Counted from the stretch's first letter, positions 48,011-59,250 are shown. The stretch is DNA of 64,000 bases from Rhizophagus irregularis (GCF_026210795.1 NC_089429.1:1488001-1552000); one strand, 5' to 3'. The notes: generated from the letters alone by a model not told the origin. Program-made: numbers and translations.

Positions 48011-48415
48011 ATATCACGTCATTTATATAAATTACCATTTATCACCATAATCAGATGGTGATGAATAACTATTTGTCACTATAAAATTTCAACTATAGCA
48101 ATGTATTTTATTATATATTAATAAAGAAATTATCTAACTGTTAAAATACAATGATTTTATTACATAATCCCATAAACCAAACATCTTGACCCTAATCCTA
48201 ACGTAATTATAATTCAACGTACTGTCCCTAAACGCAATTATAATGCCAACGCACACTGACCTTAACTATAACACAATAGATTTTTCCAAAAAAAAAATCG
48301 CCCGACAAAACCCAGTTGAAATTATTAGAATTATAAAAAAAAAAGGATCTCTAATAGATAGAGATATTCAAAAAACCAAAAAAAAACGAAAATAGAAGAA
48401 AAAAAAATGAAATCA

Positions 48416-49760
48416 CTAGTCAATCATCATTTCATCATTATCACCGTCGTCATCTTCGTTGAAGTAGTATCTCGGAGAACCAGTATCATCATGATCGCTC
48501 GCTTGAATCGATTTATATATTCTCTGAAGTTTATATTCCCTTAAATAATTCTCTTCAATTTTTTTATAATTATAAATTGTTTGTCCCTCTTCTTTGGTCA
48601 TAATGAGTCCAGTCTCAATGAGTTTGAGCCAAACTTCATACGCGGCATTACTTGTTGTAGATTTGAAAAAATTTATGTCTAAATTTGGAAAAGCGTCAAT
48701 AATTCCCCATTCACGATTTGAAAGACTAATTAACTTTTCAATTCTCTTTCCTGTTTTTATAAAAATTGATATATCTTGAGTTTTAAATTTGCTAGAACTG
48801 CTATATTCAATTATTTTTTTATTCGTTTGATTTTTAATCGTCTCTCCCCTAGCTCTAGTCTTATATAAATTACAATAAACCTCTATTTTTTGATATATCA
48901 TAAGAAAATTTACATATCCCCTAAACTTTCTTCTTCTTCTTATTTCCGTTTCGATATGCTCTTCAAGAATCTTGTCATAAACTTTTATTAAATGATTAAC
49001 TAACGTTTTTATAGTATTTTCTTTTATAATATCAAAATCTGAATCAAGCTTTAAGAGGTTTGTTTCTGAAATGATTTCAGGAAAATTTAGTTCATTCTGA
49101 AAATCAATTACTACTTTCTCTTCTTCCTCCTCTGAATAATAAACTTTTAAAAAATCCTTGTTATTTTGATTCTCAATTTCAGCTTCAAACTCCTCCTTTG
49201 TTAAAGTACTTAACTTTTCTAACAACTTTTTAATATACAATTTAACGTCAATATTGTTTGGATTCATTGTAGGAGGAATAGTTGGTAGATTATCAAAATA
49301 TAATAGGAGTTTGTGTAGATTTTTTGCCATTTCGATTGCCGGCGCGGTTAAAAATGATCTTAAATCAGTGGTTCTTGCTGTTGATGAACTTACTGAACTA
49401 GATCCCGGGGCTACATTTGCTGCTTGTAAAATTGTATTTTCTTCTTTATTGAAAAGTATTTTAAAAATTCCGAATTCTTTACTATCTAAAATTGCTTCTT
49501 GGTTTGATGATATATTAAGAGAATTTATACCAAGGCTTTCCATATTTTTATTTATATCTACAACAAATTTTACAATGTTCGATTCTAGAATTGAAACAGA
49601 AATAAACGTTTATTCTTAATAAAAATTTTATTTAATAATTATAAAAATTATATATATGATTCTACATACTATTTTGGCTTGATGTTACTTCTTGAACATT
49701 CACCTCTTGATGTTGACTTGTTGCTACTTCTTGATCGACTTCTTGATTAACATTCATCAT
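48416..49760 (-). CDS. Two-exon gene of unknown function (419 aa), helical and acidic
   Basis: Exon 1 is 49760-49670 and exon 2 is 49584-48416; they join in phase (AATA|GTATGT...TTCTAG|AATCG). Exon 1 gives MMNVNQEVDQEVATSQHQEV and VQEVTSSQN, a Gln/Val/Ser-rich head. Exon 2 continues KSNIVKFVVDINKNMESLGI, then a Ser/Thr-rich stretch, several amphipathic helices (LYIKKLLEKLSTLTKEEFEA; IETEIRRRRKFRGYVNF), SLSNREWGIIDAFPNLDINF and a strongly acidic end (YFNEDDDGDNDEMMID). An internal ATG at 49543 would give a 375-aa product, but the two-exon model explains the open frame upstream of it. I do not recognise the family. The gene appears intact and lies between satellite arrays 1 and 2. Confidence 0.6.
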
Positions 49761-49784
49761 TTGTAAGTAAGAATGTTCGGAAGA

Positions 49785-50150
49785 AAATTTATGAAAGAGG
49801 AAAATTTATTTATGAAAGAGAAAAATTTATGAAAAAGGAAAATTTATTTATGAAAGAGGAAAATTTATGAAGGGGAAAATTTATGAAAGGGGAAAATTTA
49901 TGATAGAGGAAAATTTATATTTATGATAGAGGAAAATTTATATTTATGATAGAGGAAAATTTATGATTATGATAGAGGAAAATTTATGATTATGATGGAG
50001 GAAAATTTATGAACGAGGGAAATTTATGATTATGATAGAGGAAAATTTATGATTATGATAGAGGAAAATTTATGATTATGATAGAGGAAAATTTATGATT
50101 ATGATGGAGGAAAATTTTATGATAGAGGAAAATTTATGAAAAATTATGAA
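49785..50150 (+). repeat. Minisatellite GAGGAAAATTTATGATTATGATA
   Basis: About 16 copies of a 15-23 bp unit (AGAGGAAAATTTATGATTAT with length variants) sit right upstream of the 419-aa gene, so its promoter must lie within or beyond the array. Noncoding. Confidence 0.75.
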
Positions 50151-50304
50151 AAAAGAAAATTATTTAATTATTTCCAGGAAGACAGTTTAAATAGCAAAAG
50201 AATGTATTGTATTGAGCGTATGTATTGTTCGAAAGTTGTTATTAATTTTTAATGGCACAAAGAATATATATATACATAATTTGTTTAAATCATGATGTAA
50301 TAGG

Positions 50305-50495
50305 TTTCCTTTTAAGCAGCTCCGTTTCTGGGGCGGTTTTTAAGCAGCCCCAAATTAATGGCACAAAAGAAGCAGCCCCGTTTTCTGGGCGCGGTTTTTA
50401 AGCAGCCCCAAATTAATGGCACAAAAGAAGCAGCCCCGTTTTCTGGGCGCGGTTTTTAAGCAGCCCCGTTTTCTGGGCACGGTTTCTAATTCCCC
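50305..50495 (+). repeat. GC-rich tandem repeat, ~65-bp unit
   Basis: Three copies of AAGCAGCCCCGTTTTCTGGG, CGCGGTTTTTAAGCAGCCCC and AAATTAATGGCACAAAAG; the last copy is shortened. Its high GC content contrasts with the surroundings, and each unit can fold (GCAGCCCC..GGGGC-like pairing in the first copy). Confidence 0.7.
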
Positions 50496-50739
50496 GATCC
50501 TACTGTAAACTGTATGTATAAATAAATTTCAAAAATAAATTTCACGTGATCATATAGAACCGCGGTATCTTTGGCTTACAGTAATTGGCATAACATTTGT
50601 TCTGGGTATTGATTGCAGATATTACGGAGTTTAAAGTTCATATATCAGATATTCGCAATTCCGCAATAATGCAATTAATTGTGGTATCACAGTACTGCGG
50701 ATTAATTGCGCTTTGGCTATATTTCGTTTTAAAGGGCTT

Positions 50740-51960
50740 CGGTTTTTGCAAAAAATATACTTTGAACAATGGCAAGAAAAATTCGAGCGAATTTTTCTTG
50801 CCATTGTTTAATCAATTGCTTTAAAAAAAACAATGCTATACTTCGAACAATAGCAAGAAAAGTTCGAGCCGCGAACTTTTCTTGCCATTGTTTAATCAAT
50901 TGCTTTAAAAAAAAAATGCTACTTTGAAAAATGGCAAGAAAAGTTCGAGCGAATTTTTCTTGCCATTGTTTAATCAATTGCTTTAAAAAAAACAATAATA
51001 GACTTGAGTTAAACAATGGCAAGAAATGTTCGAGCGAATTTTTCTTGCCATTGTTTAATCAATTACTTTGAAAAAAAACAATGGTATACTTTGAACAATA
51101 GCAAGAAAAGTTCGAGCGAATTTTTCTTACCATTGTTTAATCAATTGCTTTAAATAAACAATGATATACTTTGAACAATAGCAAGAAAAGTTCGCGCGAA
51201 TTTTTCTTGCCATTATTTAATCAATTGCTTTTAAAAAAAAACAATGATATACTTTGAACAATAGCAAGAAAAGTTCGAGCGAATTTTTCTTTCCATTGTT
51301 TAATTAATTGCTTTAAAAAAAACAATAATAGACTTGAGTTAAACAATGGCAAGAAATATTCGAACTAATTTTTCTTGCCATTGTTTAATCAATTACTTTG
51401 AAAAAAAACAATGGTATACTTTGAACAATAGCAAGAAAAGTTCGAGCGAATTTTTCTTACCATTGTTTAATCAATTGCTTTAAATAAACAATGATATACT
51501 TTGAACAATAGCAAGAAAAGTTCGCGCGAATTTTTCTTGCCATTATTTAATCAATTGCTTTTAAAAAAAAACAATGATATACTTTGAACAATAGCAAGAA
51601 AGTTCGAGCGAATTTTTCTTGCCATTGTTTAATCAATTGCTTTAAAAAAAAACAATGGTATACTTCGAACAATGGCAAGAAAAGTTCGAGCGAATTTTTC
51701 TTGATACTGCTTAATTTTTAAATTAAAACATTAGTACTAAATTAGCTAATTAGAATTAAGCAGTATCAAGAAAATTCGCGAGAATATTCCTTGATACTGC
51801 TTAATCTTTAAATTAAAATCTTAATACTAATTTATTAAATTTGATTTATAATTGAGCTTTAAAAATTAAACAGTATAACAGTATTATCAATCAGACTTTG
51901 AACTTAAAAATTAAACAGTATTAATGAAAATTCTTGTGAATTTTTCTTTACATCAGTAAA
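50740..51960. repeat. Palindromic satellite array 2 (~82-bp unit, ~11-12 copies)
   Basis: Same unit as array 1. Within it a block of about four units is itself duplicated (50980-51240 resembles 51320-51575, both with ATAGACTTGAGTTAAACAAT). The right end passes into the variant palindrome TTAAGCAGTATCAAGAAAAT / ATTCCTTGATACTGCTTAAT (51750-51805) and then degenerate AAACAGTAT pieces to 51960. Confidence 0.85.
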
Positions 51961-52074
51961 TTTTTGGGTAGTGCATACTAGTGTCGAAGTATACATTATA
52001 AACATATGGGTTTAAAATGTAGTATTTAATATAAAGTTCATAAAGTTGTAAAATTTATAATAAAAATAATATAA

Positions 52075-52160
52075 AAAAATACCGTATCTATAGAAAATAC
52101 GCTATAACGTATGAAATTTTTTATAGAGGCTGGTGATTATTTGCGAACATTACAAATTTA
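52075..52160. repeat. Single copy of the CTATAACGTATG / TTATTTGCGAAC motif
   Basis: ACCGTATCTATAGAAAATAC followed by GCTATAACGTATG and, 30 bases on, GATTATTTGCGAACATTAC matches the repeat phrases of the 54-bp array at 40 kb and the last 100 bases of the window. It lies between satellite array 2 and the KIIEK-family gene. Confidence 0.55.
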
Positions 52161-52199
52161 AAACATTTTTTATTTTAGTTTATAAAAAAAAGTAAATGA

Positions 52200-52450
52200 T
52201 TATTTTTTCTTGGTTTTCTTTTTATTGTTCTTATTACTGGTACTAACAACCCCACTGGCACTACGATTGACCTCTTCTTTATTAACGGCCATAGGTCTTC
52301 TACGCAGGCTTCGTCCGTCTAATGTAATAAATAAGAAAAAATATTAAAAGTTATTTTATTTAAATTAATTAATTATAAAAAATTTTTTTACTTGTAATTT
52401 TACTTGTAACTTTCAATCGTTTGTTGTTTGAATCCTCTATTAATAGAAAA
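52200..52450 (-). CDS. Possible 3' exons of KIIEK-family copy B, or a separate small gene
   Basis: On the minus strand, spliceable fragments read DSNNKRLKVTSKITS (52450-52400) and GRSLRRRPMAVNKEEVNRSA with SGVVSTSNKNNKKKTKKK to a stop at 52200-52202. They are basic like the tail of copy A. I could not join them in phase to the acidic exon ending at 52628 without crossing a stop, so the connection is unproven. Confidence 0.3.
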
Positions 52451-52610
52451 AAAATACATTTAATTATTTTTATTTAAATTAAAATATAATCATTTTATAA
52501 AAAAAAATTTTACTTTTCATAGGTTCTCCGGTTCATTTTTTTGCTAAATAATAAAAATCACAAACATTAATCACAAACATTAAATTAAGTCATTTCCTAT
52601 GGTTGATTTG

Positions 52611-53953
52611 TTACAATATAATTATACCTTGATCTTCGTCTTCAACATCATTTTCTTCATTTCTATTTCGGATTTCTTCGTTTCCTTCAATTCTGATTAT
52701 TACAGTTCTAATCTCCTCTTCTTGTTCCTTATTCCTAACTTCCTCTTCCTCTTCTTCTTGTTCCTCATTTCTAACTTCTTCCTCTTCCTCTTCTTCTTGT
52801 TCCTCATTTCTAACTTCTTCCTCTTCCTCTTCTTCTTGTTCCTCATTTCTAACTTCTTCCTCTTCCTCTACTTCTTGTTCCTCATTTCTAACTTCTTCCT
52901 CTTCTTCTTGTTCCTCATTTCTAACTTCTTCTTCTTCCTCGTCTTGATTCCTTTTCTTAAAATATCCGTTTCTATTCTTGGCTTTATGATCGCCTTTCAT
53001 TAATATAAATTAAATATAAATTAGATTTTTGATCTTTTCTTTTTTTTTTAAAAAAAAAAGAAAAAACAAATATACTCACGGACATGTTGGACGTGTTTTT
53101 TTAACAATTCATACGCAAACCAATCATTAAAGCTGAACGGTATATGTAAGTCTTTCGTTCTTAATTTAAACTAAGAAAAGGTTATTATTTCATTATATTT
53201 ATAAAAAAAAATCTATAAAACAAATAAAAATTACCTTTTCGATTATTTTGAATAAAATGTTCTTAGGAATGTCTTTATAGGCATAATTGTATTCAAGCTG
53301 ATAATCAGCGCATATGCGCATTGCAGCCTAGTTTTATTGATTATTAAAGTCTTGTTTTGTATAACCAAATTATTTATGTATATACGCACCACAGATGTCG
53401 TATACACTTCATTCGAAATATTTAACGCGTTTAACATATCAGCTTTTGAAATATACTTCTTTTTTGGCCTTTGTATAAAACTATGTGTCTTTTAATGATA
53501 TATTTAAAAAATAAATAAATAACTTAAATAATTAAATACAGTAATAATAATAAGGGCTTACAACAACAGAAGTTATGGACGACGACGGGGAGGGTCTTCG
53601 CGTACTCGCTGTGAATGATGTGGAAGGGCTTACAGCAACAGAAGTTATGGATGACGACGTGGAGGGTCTTCGCGTACTCGCTGTGAATGACGTGGAGGGT
53701 CTTCGCGTACTCGCTGTGGAGGAAGGCCTTTGGAAACTTAACGCTGTAGAAGGTCTATTATAACTTGTTATTGTTGTGGGAAACGAAAAAGTACTATCCA
53801 GAGAACTGAAAATAAATTTTTTTTTAATAAAATTTATGAAGAGTTGCATAAAAATCCTTATTTTTCATACACATACTTTATTTTTTCCAATAAAGCTTCA
53901 TTTTGTTTCTTGATAAGGTCCAATTGTTCTTGGAGATCATTATTATTGCTCAT
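52611..53953 (-). CDS. KIIEK-family protein of unknown function, copy B
   Basis: Exons 53953-53877, 53805-53562, 53467-53390, 53327-53235, 53170-53080 and 52993-52611 join in phase. MSNNNDLQEQLDLIKKQNEA begins a short coiled coil. A Ser/Thr/Pro/Arg-rich repeat region follows (STRRPSTS, SITSVAVSP), then KYISKADMLNALNISNEVYT. The conserved block comes next: RICADYQLEYNYAYKDIPKN and ILFKIIEK, then FKLRTKDLHIPFSFNDWFAY and ELLKKHVQHVR. The tail is a long acidic repeat of EEVRNEEQEEEEE units, possibly continued by exons to 52200. Exon 4 (93 nt) and the phases around it match copy A at 38.3 kb. The acidic tail of B against the basic tail of A is notable. The gene seems intact to the acidic exon. 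No known family recognised. Confidence 0.6.
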
Positions 53954-54099
53954 AGTCACGTAAAAGTATCGAACGTATCGTAAACGTATAAATGTTAAAG
54001 AGAAAAAAGTAGGAAAAATACGTGGATTTTTATGATGACTAGGGTTTATTAACATCAGGTGATAAATTAAAATCGCGTACATCCCCCGTGTAAACAGAT

Positions 54100-54660
54100 A
54101 CGTGAAACAATGTGAAACATGACCTGCCTATATGTAGCGATCATAGGGGCACAAACACTTTAAAAGGACGGATCTCAGCCCATCATTTATTGTCGGGATT
54201 GTCGGGTACTCGGGTTACTCGGCTAGTCGGGTTATTGTAGAAAAGATATATAACACGGGACATATATACACATATATATGATGGCGTAGTATAAAGTATA
54301 ATTGTATATACTATATAATGTAATTATGTTATACGTTAATTTTAGAGTTTATTTTGAGCTTTACCGAATATTACCGAATATTTTCGAGTTCTTTAAAATT
54401 TGCTAAGTCCCGTACATTATGAAATCAGTTATAATAAATTTCAAGATTTTTCATTTCGATATTTGTATTTCGAGCTTATTAAGTGTCGGGCTTATGAAAT
54501 GTCGGGATTTAGAGTGTTGGGATAATATACCAAACTCTCGAATATATATATAAAGAAAGCGAATTCAAAGAAAGTACTAACAAATTATATGTGATAAAAC
54601 TCTCCAAATACATATAATAAACTTTATTAAATTAAAAAACCATTAAATAAATATATTTTT
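54100..54660. other. Region upstream of the transposase
   Basis: GGGATTGTCGGGTACTCGGG and related TCGGG phrases (54190-54235) and a TATATACACATATATATGAT tract precede the transposase ATG. TACCGAATATTTTCGAGTTC (54370) recurs at 63242 as TACCGAATATTTCCGAGTTC, followed in both by TTTAAA..TTGCTAAGT, so these may be a repeated terminal or subterminal sequence. Confidence 0.35.
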
Positions 54661-54675
54661 TTCCTAATTGAAATT

Positions 54676-57600
54676 ATGCCTAAGTGTGAATGTAAACATT
54701 GTTTAAATTTATCAAATGGTAGGGGAAGAGTACTTCATAGGACAACAGTAGCTCGACATTTATTAGAAGAAAAAGAGGCACAAGCTCTAGAAGATGAATA
54801 CCAAAGACTTCATCCTGAAGAAAATTTTTATCATTCTGAAGAGGAAAATTTATACGAAGAAAACTTACGTGAAGAAGACTTGTATGAAGAAAATGAACGA
54901 TCATTTATGGTGACAAGTGATAATGAAGAAGAAAATGAACGATCATATATGGAAATGTGTGATAATGAAGAAATTCCAGAAGAAACTAATGATGATTTTA
55001 GTTTCCAAAATGAAGAAAATGAGAAAACTAATAATTATGAAAATGATCATTATTATTATTATGAAAATGATGATTCAATTTCTGATTCTCAAAATGAATC
55101 AGAATCTGATAACATAAATTCTAATGCTGATAATGAAGAAGGTGAATTCCAAAATAAATTATTAATAGTATTTAAATACATTAACTATTTATTAACAATA
55201 ATGATAAATTTTTTAGATAATACAATTATTTCTGATGAATTGCTTGAAGGATTAAGGCTTTTATATGTGAAATCAAATTTTAATTTTTCTGAAGCTGCAT
55301 TTAATAATATATATAAAGCTTTCAATAGAAATAAAATGAGCTTAAATAAAATAAAAAAAATACTTGGTTCGATAGTAGGAATTGAACCAAAAATATACGA
55401 TATGTGTGTCAATTCATGTTGTGCGTTCGTAGGAGTTTTAGAAAATGAAAGAAAGTGTAAATTTTGTAAAGAGGACCGATATTATAGTAATGGTAAATCA
55501 AGAAAAAATTTACCTTTTGTCTCTATAATTGAGCGTTTAAAGCTTCAATTTAAAAACTCTAAAAGATCCAAAGAATTATTATATAGGCATAACTATACTA
55601 ATAATATAGGAGATCTTGTTCATAGGGACATAGGTGATATTTTTGATGGGCTGATTTATAAAGAGTTATTAAATGATGCATATTTTCCCGATCCTAGAGA
55701 TGTTGCATTTACTGCATCTTGTGACGGTTATCAAATATTTCGACAAAAAACTGATGACTGTTGGGTATTTCTTTTTATAAATAATAATTTGCCTCAAGAA
55801 TTAAGGGTAAAAAAAGAAAATTTAATGGTAACATTAATAATCCCAGGGCCAAAACAACCTCAAGATTTTAATTCATTTCTCTATCCATTAATTCAAGAGA
55901 TGAAATTGTTACAAGGTATATTAAAAAATATGAAAAATAATAATTAATATAATATTTATTAATCATATTTTTGTATTTACAGATGGAATATTATGCTATG
56001 ATGGAAACAAAAAAGAATATTTTACTTTACGTGCTCACATATTAGCTTGGACTGGAGATCTTCCTGCTCTTTCAAAAATTTTATATTTAACGGGACATAA
56101 TTCATATTCAGGTTGCAGATTCTGTAATCTTCGAGGAACTTTAAATGAAATGAATAGACATGTATATTATCCATTACAACAAAATATTGATTCTATACGA
56201 TTACCAATTCGAACACATGATGAGATGCTGACTAGCATAAATCAAATAGAACATCTGAAAGGAGATCGTAGAGAAACTTATATACGTAACTGCGGTTAGT
56301 TCAATATTTTAAATAAACTCATAGTAAAATTGATTAATATATTTTCTGAATTTTTAAAATTCTTGTTTAATAAAAAAAAATTAGGAATTAAAGGAAAGAG
56401 TATATTATTTGAGTTATCTTCTATAAAATTTCCACGTTCATTTCCAGTGGATATAATGCACCTTTTTTTCGAAAACATTGCACCTCACATGTTTCGACAT
56501 TGGATAGGAAAATTCTATCCAAAAAATGATGAACGGAATTCAAATAATTATACAATAAGTTCTAAAACATGGATTGAAATTGGTGAAATCATGGAAAAAA
56601 ATAGATCTAATATGCCATCTGATATTGGACGTCCTCCACGCAATATCATTAAACATTCGGCTGGGTTTAAAGCTGTGGAATGGGCAAATTGGATTATTTT
56701 ATTTTCTTTACCATTATTAAAAGGAAGGCTGCCACAAAGGTAATAATAAATAAAAAGAGTTAATTGTTAAAAAATTGATAATATAGGAAAGCTTATTTAA
56801 ATAATTTAAAATAATAGTTACTTCTTAGGATGGTCAAATTTTGTTGAAGCTGTTCAGTTATGTATTCAACCTCGAATAGATTTTGAAGATCTAGATAAAA
56901 TCCGAAATTTATTGATACAATTTTATAATCATTATGCAAGGTATCATCTTTATGGAATTATATAATAATATTTTATACATTAATTAACATGTCTTTTTAT
57001 AATAATAGTTCATACGGGTTAGAAGGAGAAAGATTGCCGGTGTATTTAATTTCTTTTCATTACTCTCTGCATATAGGAGATTGTATTGAAGATCTTGGTC
57101 CTTGTCGTGGATTTTGGCAATTTCCGATGGAAAGGTATTGTGGAATGTTAATTCCACTTATTAGCTCTCGAAAACTTCCATATGTGAATTTAATTAATAA
57201 TGTGTTGCTGCAAGAAAGGTTTAAGTATCTACAATTTTTACCAACGTATGATGAAAAAGTTTTTTCCAATTTCAAAGAAAAGGAAAAAGCATGGCCATCG
57301 CATAGGGTAAAGTCTAGTATTGTATATGATAATCAGTATGAATTTTATTCTCCGTGTGTTAATTGTAAACTAACAAAAAATGAGGCTATAAAATTAAAGC
57401 AATGCTATGCAGCTATATTCCAAAAAAACGCCAGGGATATTAGAGTAATTTTTAATTATAACTACTTTGCATTGTATATTTATTTATTTTTGAATACTTT
57501 TACAGATGTAATATCATTATTTATTATTTAGGACATTGAAGAAAGTTATATGAAGTATGGGAAACTTCGTACAAAAGATGGCAATATTGTATCTTCTAAA

Positions 57601-57989
57601 TGGTGGAAAAAAGAAAATGATAGTAGTCGAAATGATTATTGTGTCGCTGTAAGAAATTGATAATTAGATTTTATAATTATTATAAATATCATTCAAATAT
57701 TAAACAGAAAATTTTATTATAGATTAACTTAACTATTGATGAACAAGAAGAGGAGACTTTTGGACAAGTTGAATATTTCATGCTCCATAATATGCAAAAT
57801 CAAGAACGAATGTTTGCATATATTCGAAAAATCAAAAAATTGGAGAAAAATATTGGAAATTTAAAATTTTTTGATTGCTTCGGTCCTCTACAATATGTGG
57901 AAGTAATTGGTATTGATAGAACTGTTGGATTTTTTGAAGTGTATGATAAAAAAAATTATTATATAATAGACAAATATGCAAACTGGTAA
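54676..57989 (+). CDS. Plavaka-type (CACTA-related, tnp2/Transposase_21) transposase
   Basis: Seven exons (54676-55915, 55983-56294, 56385-56739, 56818-56940, 57009-57444, 57532-57648, 57723-57989) join without a stop to 949 aa. The N-terminus has CECKHC-type cysteines and a long acidic region. The tnp2 core follows: FTASCDGYQIFRQKTDDC, LMVTLIIPGPKQPQDFNSFL, YPLIQEMKLLQDGILCYDGN, FTLRAHILAWTGDLPALSKI, CRFCNLRG, FPRSFPVDIMHLFFENIAPH and HYSLHIGDCIEDLGPCRGFW with FPMERYCG. The Asp of CDG and the Asp of VDIMH are good candidates for catalytic acids of this DDE enzyme, which would cut and rejoin transposon ends. The C-terminus (FGQVEYFMLH...FDCFGPLQY) is a BAH-like module. CACTA relatives make 2-3 bp target duplications. 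All exon phases agree, so the gene may still be functional. Confidence 0.85.
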
Positions 57990-57999
57990 TAACTGCAAG

Positions 58000-58470
58000 C
58001 TGATAATAAAATAACATTTTTTCATCTTTATAAGAATAAAGTTTTCGTAAATTTTTATTTATTTTGATGATCGGGAATGTCAATTTACTTTTAACTTTAT
58101 AAAGGCCTAAATTTAAGGAAAATTAAGTTTCAATCGCTAATATTTTCGAGTTCAATAAATCTTTATATTGGTTTCATAATAAATAAACGAGAATTTCAAA
58201 TTTTTTTTTGTCGTAAAATAATAATTTTTTTGACGTAATTGAACCAGTTGCGATAAACATACACGTGATCGGTACTACGGTTAAATGTTATCGATTTTAT
58301 ACATATAGGTATACGTTACGGCGGGTACACAGATATAAATATGTAATCATTAAATTTGCGTGTCTGATAATGGTAAAAATTTTGGTTTTTGGCCAAATTT
58401 CGTTAAATTAATTGAGATAATGGATATCTTGTTAACAAATTTATGTTTTATTTATTCAATAAATATTTCT
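58000..58470. other. Downstream of the transposase, no gene
   Basis: AATAAA occurs at about 58004. Otherwise AT-rich DNA with an ACACGTGATCGG motif near 58262, leading into satellite array 3. Confidence 0.35.
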
Positions 58471-59250
58471 TTGTCATTGTTTAATCAATTGCTTTAAAAA
58501 TAAACAATGGTATACTTTGAACAATGGCAAGAAAAGTTCGCGCGAACTTTTCTTGCCATTGTTTAATCAATTGCTTTAAAAAAAAACAATGATATACTTT
58601 GAACAATAGCAAGAAGAAAAGTTCGCGCGAACTTTTCTTGCCATTGTTTAATCAATTGCTTTAAAAAAAACAATGATATACTTTGAACAATAGCAAGAAG
58701 AAAAGTTCAAGCGAATTTTTCTTACCATTGTTTAATCAATTGCTTTAAAAAAAACAATGGTATACTTTGAACAATAGCAAGAAAAGTTCGCGCGAATTTT
58801 TCTTGCCATTGTTTAATCAATTACTTTGAAAAAAAAAACAATGGTATACTTTGAACAATGGCAAGAAAAGTTCGAGCGAAATTTTCTTGCCATTGTTTAA
58901 TCAATTGCTTTAAAAATAAACAATGATATACTTCGAACAATGGCAAGAAAAATTCGCGCGAATTTTTCTTGCCATTGTTTAATCGATTGCTTTAAAAAAA
59001 AACAATAGACTTGAGTTAAACAATGGCAAGAAATGTTCGAGCGAATTTTTCTTGCCATTGTTTAATCAATTACTTTGAAAAAAAAACAATTGTATACTTT
59101 GAACAATGGCAAGAAAATTTCGAGCGAACTTTTCTTGCCATTGTTTAATCAATTGCTTTAAAAATAAACAATTGTATACTTTGAACAATGGCAAGAAAAA
59201 TTCGCTCGAAATTTTCTTACCATTGTTTAATCAATTGCTTTAAATAAACA
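58470..59250. repeat. Palindromic satellite array 3 (~82-bp unit, ~10 copies)
   Basis: The same satellite as at 41.9 and 50.7 kb. The copy at 58520-58563 is a perfect 44-bp palindrome with 21-base arms (AACAATGGCAAGAAAAGTTC + G, centre CG, then the inverse). The array ends abruptly at TTTAATCAATTGCTTTAAAT, where the orphan zinc-finger ORF on the minus strand begins to lose its frame. Confidence 0.85.

Noticed and set aside
41973-51022. Frames reading FLKQLIKQWQEKFARTFLA
   Set aside because: Translation of the palindromic satellite; units differ in length by non-multiples of three and no gene signals are present.
52599-53003. Plus-strand frame rich in Phe/Leu (NFFLFLFFLFLIS repeats), apparently multi-pass membrane
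   Set aside because: Antisense of the EEVRNEEQEEEEE acidic repeat, which continues in phase from upstream coding exons on the minus strand.
41930-59250. Regularly spaced repeats suggesting a CRISPR array
   Set aside because: Units are contiguous 82-bp palindromic satellites without unique spacers, and the genome is eukaryotic.
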